DNA from: Chloroflexota bacterium
GTDB taxonomy: Bacteria > Chloroflexota > Dehalococcoidia > Dehalococcoidales > JAHJRU01
Direction of reading: 5' to 3'
DNA length: 5,322 nucleotides
Assembly: GCA_018830745.1 (NCBI GenBank)
Contig: JAHJRU010000228.1
Span: forward strand, 1-5,322
Part shown: positions 1 to 5,156 of the stretch, piece by piece
How positions within the stretch are numbered: the first letter of the stretch is position 1
How the letters are laid out: each line of letters starts with the position of its first letter
The notes under the pieces: model-generated
The model's database searches: none
What the model was told of the DNA's origin: nothing
What the model saw: only the letters and a program-made list of their open reading frames with translations
Position numbers and translations under genes: made by a program

Positions 1-500
1 TTATAGGGAGACTCCGTGGTAACCTGCCTGACGAAGTCCGTAGCCCCATAATCGGGCACTGCCCGCAGCTGCTCCATCGCCTGCTGCGGCGTCAAATCGC
101 TGGTGATAATGCCCATCATCACCCCGCAGGAGCGCAGGCGGCGGGTAATCGCCCGCGTGTCCACGCCGCTTATGCCGGGTATGCCGCTACCCGATAGAAA
201 CTCGTGCAGGGTCCCGGTGCCCAGATAGTGATTAGGCTCCCGGCATTCCTCCCTGACCACGAACCCGCTCACCTGAATCTTCTTCGATTCAAAATCATTC
301 TCGTTGATGCCGTAGTTGCCGATAAGGGGATAGGTCGGCACGACAATCTGCCCGGCATAGGAGGGGTCGGTGAGCATCTCCTGGTAGCCCACCATGCTGG
401 TATTGAAAACCACCTCACCGTAAGCGGTGCTTTCGGAACCAAAGCTGTAGCCTTCGTAAACCGAGCCGTCTTCCAGCGCCAGTATCGCCCTTTTAGTCAT
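1..500 (-). CDS. carA: Carbamoyl phosphate synthetase small (glutaminase) subunit, N-terminal part
   Basis: CarA hydrolyses glutamine and passes ammonia to CarB, which makes carbamoyl phosphate for pyrimidines and arginine in the cytoplasm. The frame is open from an ATG at 500 to the left edge, giving 166 codons of a family usually 360-380 residues long. The visible part is the CarA small N-terminal domain: GEVVFNTSMVGYQEMLTDPS (residues 28-47), the YPLIGNYGIN stretch (57-66), and PGISGVDTRAITRRLR (108-123), all hallmark blocks. The C-terminal class I glutamine amidotransferase domain with its catalytic Cys/His/Glu lies outside the window. The start codon overlaps the end of pyrC by 8 bases (ATGACTAA), which suggests translational coupling; a weak purine-rich site (AAAAGGGTG) lies just upstream inside pyrC. 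It is the fourth visible gene of the operon, and carB would be expected next. Identification is secure; completeness cannot be judged. Confidence 0.95.
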   Translation of the reverse strand, partial: MTKRAILALEDGSVYEGYSFGSESTAYGEVVFNTSMVGYQEMLTDPSYAGQIVVPTYPLIGNYGINENDFESKKIQVSGFVVREECREPNHYLGTGTLHEFLSGSGIPGISGVDTRAITRRLRSCGVMMGIITSDLTPQQAMEQLRAVPDYGATDFVRQVTTESPY

Positions 501-1839
501 GCTGCTTCACCCTTTTCACCAAGCTAACAGAGTCGTCCTTATAAACCATCTTTCCCCCGTAAATGGTCGCCATAACCCTGCCTTTCAATGTCAAACCCGC
601 CAGCGGGGTATTCTTACCCTTCGAAGCAAAGGTTGCCGGGTTGACCACCCACTCCCGCTCCGGGTCAAACACGGCTATATCAGCCGGGACGCCTTCAGCC
701 AGCGTGCCCAGCTGACCGAATTTCTCCCCGATTATCTTAGCCGGCGCGCTGGTGAGCTTAGCCACCAGCAAAGGCAAGGGTAAATCACCGGCGTGCACCA
801 GCCTCATCAGGCTGCCCAAAGCTGTCTCCAGGCCACTGATACCGAAGGGCGCCAGAGCAAAATCGCCGCTTTTATCCTCTTCAGTATGCGGGGCATGGTC
901 GGTAGCTATTATGTCAATCACATTCTCTTTCAGCCCTTGAATCAGGGCCTTGATATCCTTCTTCGTTCTCAAAGGAGGGTTTACCTTGGCATTGGTATTC
1001 CGGCCGGTCACTTCCTCTTCGGTCAGCGTCAGGTGATGCGGCGTTACCTCCGCGGTAACACGCACGCCCTTGTCCTTAGCCCGCCGAATAAGCTCCACCG
1101 AACCTCTGGTAGAGACATGGGCAATATGGAGACGGCCTTCGGTTAATCGAGCCAGAGCCAGGTTGCGCTCAATGGAATGCTCCTCTGCCTCCGCCGGTAT
1201 GCCGTTCAGCCTTAATTTAACCGCCAGCTTGCCCTCGTTCATGTGTCCGCTACCGCTGAGAGACCGGTCCTCACAGTGTTCAATAATGGGCAACCCCAGG
1301 GTACGGCTCCAGTCCAGCGCCTCGCGCATCAGGCTGGCACTCATCACCGGGTCGCCATCGTCGCTGAAGGCAATGACACCGGCATCCGCCATTTCCTCCA
1401 GGTTGGCTATTTCCAGCCCCCGCCTACCATCAGAAATACAGCCAATGGGCAGGACCCGGACCACACCATCCGTAGCCGCCACTCTCTTGACAAACTCAAC
1501 GGTAGTTTCGCTATCCAGAGGAGGGTCGGTATTAGGCATGCAGCATACCGTGGTAAAGCCGCCTCTGGCAGCCGCCAGCGTTCCGGTAGCAATGGTCTCC
1601 TTCGCCTCAAAGCCCGGCTCTCTCAGATGACAGTGAAGGTCAATGAAGCCGGGGCAGACTATCCATCCCGTGGCATCCAGGACATCACCATCAAACTCAG
1701 GGGGTGCGTCCTCCCCTACGGCTAACCAGGAGACCCGGCCATCGGCAATAATCAGATTACCCACCCCGTCTATTCCCTGACCGGGGTCAATTACGCGACC
1801 ACCCTGAATGAGCAAGCGCCTGGCTACTTTCTTGGCCAC
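493..1839 (-). CDS. pyrC: Dihydroorotase, class I (zinc amidohydrolase)
   Basis: PyrC reversibly cyclises N-carbamoyl-L-aspartate to dihydroorotate, the third step of UMP synthesis. The 448-residue product has the usual length of the long class I enzymes. Visible active-site features are the D-x-H-x-H zinc motif (H69, H71 in FIDLHCHLREPG), the MPNTDPP block (101-107), the FSDDG aspartate region (D160/D161, the position where this class uses Asp instead of carboxylated Lys), zinc histidines H188 (IIEHCED) and H241 (HIAHVST), the NAKVNPPLR block (283-291) and the catalytic D314 in ATDHAPHT. The start is a GTG at 1839, chosen because an AGGGGAG Shine-Dalgarno lies just upstream and the N-terminus then begins a few residues before the conserved LLIQGGRVIDP strand. 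It starts 18 bases after pyrB stops and overlaps carA by 8 bases, so it is co-transcribed with both. All expected catalytic residues are present. Confidence 0.96.
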   Translation of the reverse strand: MAKKVARRLLIQGGRVIDPGQGIDGVGNLIIADGRVSWLAVGEDAPPEFDGDVLDATGWIVCPGFIDLHCHLREPGFEAKETIATGTLAAARGGFTTVCCMPNTDPPLDSETTVEFVKRVAATDGVVRVLPIGCISDGRRGLEIANLEEMADAGVIAFSDDGDPVMSASLMREALDWSRTLGLPIIEHCEDRSLSGSGHMNEGKLAVKLRLNGIPAEAEEHSIERNLALARLTEGRLHIAHVSTRGSVELIRRAKDKGVRVTAEVTPHHLTLTEEEVTGRNTNAKVNPPLRTKKDIKALIQGLKENVIDIIATDHAPHTEEDKSGDFALAPFGISGLETALGSLMRLVHAGDLPLPLLVAKLTSAPAKIIGEKFGQLGTLAEGVPADIAVFDPEREWVVNPATFASKGKNTPLAGLTLKGRVMATIYGGKMVYKDDSVSLVKRVKQHD

Positions 1840-1857
1840 TTTCTCCCCTTAATCTCT

Positions 1858-3255
1858 TCAGCAGTTATTTCTGACAAAATGGCTAGGCTTGAAACCATGA
1901 GATTCGGCTTCGTCCCTGGTATCAAAGGCAATCAGGTTCTCTGGCTTTATATCTCTAGCCCAATGACTGTTGGCGCTATGGTATTTCTTGCTCTCCAAAG
2001 TCCCATCATGCCAGTCCGAACTGGCGATATACGGAGGGTAAATTTCGTGCTCACAATATATGCACCTCAGGGTCAGAGGCTGGTTACCCACTATTTGGAA
2101 TTGATGCTTGATATACTTAACCTCCGTGTCCTGGATGGAAACGCATTTCGGATTGCGGCACCTGACACCAAGACCCCCGCAGTAAACGGGATAATCGTGC
2201 TTCCAATCATCTTCTTCAGGGCTGGAAACCTCTTTAACCCCCAGCAGAAGAGCGATAAGTGCCATCCTGACTGGCACCCCGCGCGCCGCCTGCTTAAAAT
2301 ACATGCTTCGGGGGTCAGCATCCAGGTCATAAGCCAGCTCGCCGACACGGGGCAGGGGATGCATAACCATCGTCCTCTCAAACTCCTTCTCATTGAGGAG
2401 CTTTTTATCTACTACCGGGTAGCTCTCCTTCACCCCTTCATCATCCGCATTATCTGACAGCCTCTCCTGCTGTAATCGAGTGACGTAAAGAGCATCAACG
2501 CCCATCTCCAACTCCACCTGAACGCTAACATCCGGCATCATGGCCAGCTGATGCGGCTGGCTTGGCGTCATGTATATGGCGTCGAGGGGAAAAAGTCCCC
2601 CGCCACCAGCGTCCACTGCCTCAAACCTCCGCAACTCACCCCCATACTCGGTGGTCAACTTACGGATAACATGCTCCGGCATTTCCAGACCCTGCCCCGG
2701 ATGAAAAAGGATGGTGGCTCCAAACCGAGCCAGGGCATAGGCGAGTGAATGCACGGTGCGCCCGTGCTTTAAGTCGCCCCAGAGCGCTATCCTCAGCCCC
2801 CTAATGGCCTGCCTTTCTTTGACTATGGTGTAGAGGTCACACAAGGTCTGTGTGGGATGCTCATGTCCCCCGTCACCGGCATTTATTACCGGAACACCGG
2901 CGTAGTCGGCTACCACCTTGGCCGCCCCTTCCCACGGGTGGCGTATTACGATTATGTCCGCATAGCTGCCAACCACCCTCGCCATATCAGCTATGCTTTC
3001 CCCTTTGGCCAATGAGGTTGCCTTTGCATCAGCCACGCTAACCACGCTGCCGCCCAGCCGGTGCATCGCCGTCTCAAAAGACAGCCGTGTCCGGGTGCTG
3101 GGCTCGAAAAACAGGCTGGCCAACACCTTGCCCTGGCAAAGCGTAAACTGCTCACTCATCGAATCCGTCATCTCATCGGCCAGAGAAAACAGCGCCTCTA
3201 TCTCCCCGTTGGACAGGTCATCTATGGTTACCAGACTTCTATTTACCAGAGCCAT
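1858..3255 (-). CDS. pyrB: Aspartate carbamoyltransferase with C-terminal PyrI-like zinc ribbon and Ada-like tail
   Basis: PyrB condenses carbamoyl phosphate with aspartate. The catalytic domain (about 1-343) shows FEPSTRTRLSFE (50-61, carbamoyl phosphate site), SLAKGES (81-87), RHPWEG (105-110), NAGDGGHEHPTQT (125-137) and the HPLPRVGEL loop (299-307). Compared from memory with the E. coli chain, there are about 30 extra residues around 205-250, between EMP and the DALYVTR strand. The protein is 465 residues long, against about 305-310 normally. The extra C-terminus holds C366-x4-C371-x26-C398-x2-C401, in the context CRNPKCVS...LRCIYCEHE, which closely matches the zinc domain of the regulatory chain PyrI. 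The PyrI nucleotide-binding domain is absent. Residues 424-461 (KYHSANSHWA...NLIAFDT...EEA-like...GFKPS) resemble an Ada-type metal-binding fold with its cysteines replaced. The ATG at 3255 follows a strong AAAGGAG site 5 bases away. The catalytic function is secure; the tail assignments are inference from motifs. Confidence 0.95.
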   Translation of the reverse strand: MALVNRSLVTIDDLSNGEIEALFSLADEMTDSMSEQFTLCQGKVLASLFFEPSTRTRLSFETAMHRLGGSVVSVADAKATSLAKGESIADMARVVGSYADIIVIRHPWEGAAKVVADYAGVPVINAGDGGHEHPTQTLCDLYTIVKERQAIRGLRIALWGDLKHGRTVHSLAYALARFGATILFHPGQGLEMPEHVIRKLTTEYGGELRRFEAVDAGGGGLFPLDAIYMTPSQPHQLAMMPDVSVQVELEMGVDALYVTRLQQERLSDNADDEGVKESYPVVDKKLLNEKEFERTMVMHPLPRVGELAYDLDADPRSMYFKQAARGVPVRMALIALLLGVKEVSSPEEDDWKHDYPVYCGGLGVRCRNPKCVSIQDTEVKYIKHQFQIVGNQPLTLRCIYCEHEIYPPYIASSDWHDGTLESKKYHSANSHWARDIKPENLIAFDTRDEAESHGFKPSHFVRNNC

Positions 3256-3267
3256 AGCAACTCCTTT

Positions 3268-3293
3268 CGAACTAGCCTGCCTTGCCTAGTTCG
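3268..3293 (-). repeat. Perfect inverted repeat spanning the pyrR stop codon
   Basis: Two perfect 8-base arms (CGAACTAG and CTAGTTCG) flank a 10-base loop and cover the last codons and TAG stop of pyrR. The 3' arm ends immediately before the AAAGGAG Shine-Dalgarno of pyrB. There is no U-tract, so it is not an intrinsic terminator. It could tune pyrB initiation or mRNA processing between the two genes, but it could also be chance. The arms are visible; the role is inference. Confidence 0.4.
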
Positions 3294-3844
3294 CTGAAAG
3301 ACTGTTTCTCGACAGTGCTGATGAGGGCCACCTCATCTACGCCATCAGTCTCCACGAGCCGCACCTGTATTTCCTCATGCCTGGAACTGGGCATATTCTT
3401 ACCCACATAGTCCGCCCGAATAGGTAGTTCACGGTGGCCGCGGTCGATAAGCACCGCCAGTTGAATTGACCTGGGCCGTCCATGGTCGATAAGGGCATCC
3501 ATCGCCGCCCGGACACTCCGCCCGGTGAATAAGACGTCATCAACCAAAATAACAGACTTACCATCAACAGTGCCAGGAATAGCCGTGCGGTGGATGACCG
3601 CCTCAAGGTCTAACCCAGCCAGGTCATCACGATAGGGGTAGATATCTAAAGCCCCGATAGGTACTTTCAAACCTTCAAATTTACCTATATTCTGGGCTAA
3701 TCTCCTGGCTAAGGGGACACCACGAGTCTGCACTCCGACTAATATCAGGGAGTCCGTAGCCCTATTCTGCTCTATTATCTCGTGGGCAATACGCGCCAGC
3801 GTCCTTCTGATATCCTCTGAGGTCATTATGATTTTGTTCGCCAT
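3272..3844 (-). CDS. pyrR: Bifunctional pyrimidine operon attenuator PyrR / uracil phosphoribosyltransferase
   Basis: PyrR binds UMP/UTP and then a hairpin in pyr mRNA leaders, causing early termination; many members also convert uracil and PRPP to UMP. From the ATG at 3844 the protein has 190 residues, close to the usual 180. It shows the PRPP-binding loop [13 protein letters not shown] (98-110) and the family-specific [19 protein letters not shown] block (132-150), followed by the [11 protein letters not shown] stretch. A start nine codons upstream (3871) is possible in frame but would translate the terminator hairpin. The start at 3844 has an AAGAGG Shine-Dalgarno with 7-base spacing and gives the normal N-terminus, so it is preferred. 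The gene is first in the operon, directly after a leader with a matching PyrR target site, which indicates autoregulation. It ends 16 bases before pyrB. Confidence 0.96.
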   Translation of the reverse strand: MANKIIMTSEDIRRTLARIAHEIIEQNRATDSLILVGVQTRGVPLARRLAQNIGKFEGLKVPIGALDIYPYRDDLAGLDLEAVIHRTAIPGTVDGKSVILVDDVLFTGRSVRAAMDALIDHGRPRSIQLAVLIDRGHRELPIRADYVGKNMPSSRHEEIQVRLVETDGVDEVALISTVEKQSFSELGKAG

Positions 3845-3882
3845 AAAAATACCTCTTGCCGGGGCTGGCAAGAGGTATTTTT
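3845..3882 (-). terminator. Intrinsic terminator hairpin of the PyrR attenuator, overlapping the pyrR ribosome site
   Basis: On the minus strand a perfect 16-bp stem (5' arm AAAAATACCTCTTGCC at 3882-3867, 3' arm GGCAAGAGGTATTTTT at 3860-3845) closes a 6-base loop, and its U-rich end stops directly at the pyrR ATG. The 3' arm contains AAGAGG (3852-3857), the pyrR Shine-Dalgarno, so the folded hairpin would block ribosomes as well as end transcription. Because A and T tracts flank both sides, it could also terminate transcripts on the plus strand. The 5' arm can alternatively pair with 3901-3910 (antiterminator). Confidence 0.85.
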
Positions 3883-3910
3883 ACCTATAGTTCAATGTTT
3901 CCCTTACCAG
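3865..3910 (-). promoter_or_regulatory. Antiterminator pairing of the pyr leader
   Basis: In minus-strand RNA, CUGGUAAGGG (3910-3901) can pair with CUCUUGCCAG (3874-3865) over 10 consecutive positions, two of them G-U. The first segment is also the 3' side of the PyrR-binding hairpin, and the second is the 5' arm and first loop bases of the terminator. The three structures therefore exclude each other in the order known for Bacillus pyr attenuators. The pairing was read by eye and no folding energy was computed. Confidence 0.75.
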
Positions 3911-3932
3911 CCTCACCGGACCAGCTTAAAGG
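3902..3932 (-). promoter_or_regulatory. PyrR-binding RNA hairpin (anti-antiterminator)
   Basis: Minus-strand RNA at 3920-3909 reads UCCGGUGAGGCU, a full match to the conserved PyrR target UCCNGNGAGGNU known from Bacillus pyr leaders. It sits in a hairpin with a lower stem CCUU (3932-3929) with AAGG (3905-3902), a small A-containing internal bulge, and an upper stem capped by the GGUGA loop. With UMP or UTP, PyrR would stabilise this fold, block the antiterminator and let the downstream terminator form. The gene immediately downstream encodes PyrR itself. Confidence 0.88.
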
Positions 3933-3958
3933 CGTCTTAATATTGTCTAGTTTTCTGA

Positions 3959-3987
3959 ATTATAGCATCTAAACGGGTCTACTTCAA
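3959..3987 (-). promoter_or_regulatory. sigma70-type promoter of the pyrRBC-carA operon
   Basis: The -35 box is TTGAAG (3987-3982) and the -10 box is a perfect TATAAT (3964-3959), with a 17-base spacer ending in TGC, which gives an extended -10 element. Transcription would start near 3952 and give a leader of about 108 bases before the pyrR start codon, enough for the complete attenuator. The match is seen directly; the start site is inferred from spacing. Confidence 0.85.
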
Positions 3988-4004
3988 GGCATACCGCAAA
4001 ATAA

Positions 4005-4033
4005 TTGACACTCAATTTTACTTATGGTATACA
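4005..4033 (+). promoter_or_regulatory. sigma70-type promoter of the tRNA gene
   Basis: A consensus TTGACA (4005-4010) is separated by 17 bases from TATACA (4028-4033). The predicted start is around 4040-4041, practically at the first base of the mature tRNA, so the 5' leader would be only one or two bases long. It diverges from the pyr promoter, with 17 bases between the two -35 boxes. Confidence 0.85.
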
Positions 4034-4041
4034 TTTTATTG

Positions 4042-4113
4042 GGCAGCGTAGCTCAGTGGCAGAGCAGGGGACTCATAAGCCCTTGGTCGCAGGTTCAAAT
4101 CCCGCCGCTGCCA
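4042..4113 (+). tRNA. tRNA with CAT anticodon (elongator Met, possibly Ile2)
   Basis: The 72-base cloverleaf has a perfect 7-bp acceptor stem (GGCAGCG with CGCTGCC), discriminator A at 4113, a 4-bp D stem (GCTC/GAGC), anticodon loop CTCATAA with CAT at 4074-4076, a 5-base variable region and the T loop TTCAAAT. CCA is not encoded. The paired first position and lack of the three G-C pairs at the base of the anticodon loop argue against an initiator tRNA. An elongator tRNA-Met is the default reading, but the anticodon-stem and T-arm sequence also resembles the lysidine-modified tRNA-Ile2 type, which sequence alone does not exclude. Two stem positions are not Watson-Crick: A-G at 31:39 and A-C at 51:63. 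A T-rich run (4115-4122) follows and may help end transcription. Confidence 0.93.
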
Positions 4114-4160
4114 CTTCTTTTTAGCCTCAGTTTTGCCCATTTAAGATTCCTCCTTTAAAT

Positions 4161-4186
4161 TTTGCTTAACAAATTTGCTTAACAAT
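4161..4186. repeat. Tandem direct repeat, two 13-base units
   Basis: TTTGCTTAACAA occurs at 4161-4172 and again at 4174-4185, giving two abutting 13-base units that differ only at the last base. Such short repeats next to a tRNA can be recombinase or excisionase arm sites, but nothing here proves that. Confidence 0.8.
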
Positions 4187-4198
4187 TACGCGTGAATA

Positions 4199-4220
4199 TT
4201 GCGATAGTTTTGCGATAGGT
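4199..4220. repeat. Tandem direct repeat, two 11-base units, with a distant 16-base match
   Basis: TTGCGATAGTT (4199-4209) is followed directly by TTGCGATAGGT (4210-4220), 10 of 11 bases identical. The first 16 bases, TTGCGATAGTTTTGCG (4199-4214), recur exactly and in the same orientation at 4987-5002 inside the small plus-strand gene. An 11-base period is close to one helical turn, so both units would face the same side of the DNA, as expected for a protein-binding site. Confidence 0.8.
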
Positions 4221-4291
4221 TTCCCAATCTTAATGCTACCTTGTGGAAATATGCCACATTTTCTCCGCCCGGTCAAGGTGACATTTATAAT

Positions 4292-4789
4292 CTATTTGGG
4301 GCAGTGCGGGCATCTGCCTTTAAATTTCCCCTCGTGAGCTTTAAGCTCCAAACGGTTAACAAAGCTGGCAGTTATTAGGTCATCCTCAAGATTGCACCAG
4401 TCCTTCTGCTTATTTTGCCTATTTAGTCCCTGCAGTTCTGTGAACGTTGCTTTTACGTGAAATAACAAGTCTGTTGCTTTTTCCCTGTCAACTTTATCCA
4501 GGTCTACCAGTGTTGATGCTACGCAATCCTCGCCATAAACCGCAGGGCCTACAGTATTCGGCGAGCCAATGTGAGCGGCATCCACTTTTCGATATTTCTC
4601 CAGATTTTTCGCTATTGCGATCATGGTTTCCGCTAGGTCTTTGAAGTGCCTGTCCTTACGTTCCAGTTTATAGATCACGCTTTCACTTCTGCTGGCTTCG
4701 CTCGCTGCTGCAGTGACTCCATGGCTTTCTCTTAGCCGTTTTATCCTCTCCCATTCTGCTGGTTGTATCTTTTTACCACGTTTCGCCAT
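4292..4789 (-). CDS. Unrecognised protein with putative N-terminal helix-turn-helix and C-terminal CxxC
   Basis: I do not recognise a named family. From the ATG at 4789 the product has 165 residues. Residues 1-8 are very basic (MAKRGKKI), and residues 11-45 (AEWERIKRLR...GVTAAASEASRSESVIYKLER) read like a helix-turn-helix of the kind that scans by an 'is this step similar' alternation of helices. The middle is helical and charged, and the end carries C150-x2-C153 (GRCPHC), a possible half zinc site. The start was chosen because AAGAGG lies just upstream; an in-frame ATG at 4879 would add 30 residues without a clear ribosome site. It is transcribed toward the tRNA and away from the neighbouring small gene and recombinase, as expected for an element regulator. 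A DNA-binding role is inference; there is no signal peptide or membrane segment. Confidence 0.7.
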   Translation of the reverse strand: MAKRGKKIQPAEWERIKRLRESHGVTAAASEASRSESVIYKLERKDRHFKDLAETMIAIAKNLEKYRKVDAAHIGSPNTVGPAVYGEDCVASTLVDLDKVDREKATDLLFHVKATFTELQGLNRQNKQKDWCNLEDDLITASFVNRLELKAHEGKFKGRCPHCPK

Positions 4790-4841
4790 ATACCCTCTTG
4801 ACAGACTCATATGTGTAATGATTTGCCTGCTTCCGCACCTA

Positions 4842-4870
4842 AGTATACCAAACATGTGGAAATCTGTGGA
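4842..4870 (-). promoter_or_regulatory. Probable promoter of the minus-strand element gene, with TGTGGA repeats
   Basis: On the minus strand TCCACA (4870-4865, four of six bases of the -35 consensus) lies 17 bases before TATACT (4847-4842, five of six bases of the -10 consensus). On the plus strand the same area shows TGTGGA twice, at 4855-4860 and 4865-4870, ten bases apart, one in the spacer and one on the -35 box. This arrangement could be an operator for the gene product, which is inference. Confidence 0.5.
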
Positions 4871-4946
4871 GAGTCCCATTTGGTACCATCAAAATAGGTG
4901 GCAGATATTATGCTGCAATTATATCGCAAAAGGTAGGTGAGTCGAT

Positions 4947-5135
4947 ATGGAGATAAAACTGGGCAGACCAAGGCTTCTGGTTGGTTTTGCGATAGTTTTG
5001 CGCTTGAGAGATGAGCAGAATCTGGGCTGGTCCCGGATGGCGGAGGAATATAGAAAAATCACAGGGCAATGGATCAGCCGGGACACCATCAAGCGACGGT
5101 ATCTTGAAGCAAAAGCCGGAGAGCAACGATCATAA
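4947..5135 (+). CDS. Small helix-turn-helix-type protein of the putative element
   Basis: The 62-residue product starts at an ATG preceded by AGGTGAG with 5-base spacing. Its N-terminus contains LGRPRLL (5-11), which resembles an AT-hook or the basic linker of resolvases. Residues 18-53 (LRLRDEQNLGWSRMAEEYRK and the following GQWISRDTIKRRY) read as a helix-turn-helix with a likely recognition helix at SRDTIKRRY. This fits a small DNA-binding protein, for example an excisionase-like or regulatory factor, but I cannot name a family. It ends 21 bases before the tyrosine recombinase and probably shares its transcript. It is divergent from the minus-strand gene ending at 4292; the intervening 4790-4946 must hold both promoters, but I see only a weak candidate -10 (TATTAT, 4906-4911) for this direction. 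An exact 16-base repeat of an intergenic sequence lies inside it at 4987-5002. Confidence 0.72.
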   Translation: MEIKLGRPRLLVGFAIVLRLRDEQNLGWSRMAEEYRKITGQWISRDTIKRRYLEAKAGEQRS

Positions 5136-5156
5136 ACGTCTTTTTGAGTCGTCAGT

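Larger units (their letters stand above)
4114..4291. other. AT-rich intergenic stretch between the tRNA and the element gene
   Basis: No convincing gene was seen. The stretch is visibly richer in A and T than the pyr operon. It holds a 13-base tandem duplication (4161-4186), an 11-base tandem duplication (4199-4220) and a small inverted repeat TGTGG/CCACA (4242-4258) downstream of the minus-strand gene that stops at 4292. Position next to a tRNA 3' end and close to an integrase suggests an attachment-site region, which is inference. Confidence 0.5.

Noticed and set aside
1858..2230. C-terminal part of PyrB as a frameshift or assembly artefact joining two genes
   Set aside because: The reading frame is continuous, the zinc-ribbon spacing is intact, and the stop codon sits 18 bases before a well-formed pyrC start.
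1070..2457. Long open frames on the plus strand (1070-1630, 1243-1725, 1879-2457)
   Set aside because: They lie antisense to pyrC and pyrB, show no recognisable protein motifs and are explained by codon bias of the real genes.
3845..3871. Upstream in-frame start for pyrR at 3871, adding nine residues
   Set aside because: It would translate through the terminator hairpin, lacks a Shine-Dalgarno, and gives a non-family N-terminus; the ATG at 3844 has a well-placed AAGAGG.
4042..4113. Initiator tRNA-fMet
   Set aside because: The first acceptor pair is a normal G-C, not the mismatch typical of initiators, and the anticodon stem lacks three consecutive G-C pairs next to the loop.
4242..4258. TGTGG/CCACA inverted repeat as terminator of the minus-strand gene
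   Set aside because: The stem is only 5 bp and no U-tract follows on the minus strand.
4790..4879. 30-residue N-terminal extension of the minus-strand element gene
   Set aside because: The longer start has no clear ribosome site and its codons overlap the probable promoter at 4842-4870; ATG 4789 follows AAGAGG.
4908..5126. 72-codon minus-strand open frame
   Set aside because: It is antisense to the small plus-strand gene, which has a good ribosome site and sensible helix-turn-helix residues, while this frame shows no recognisable features.
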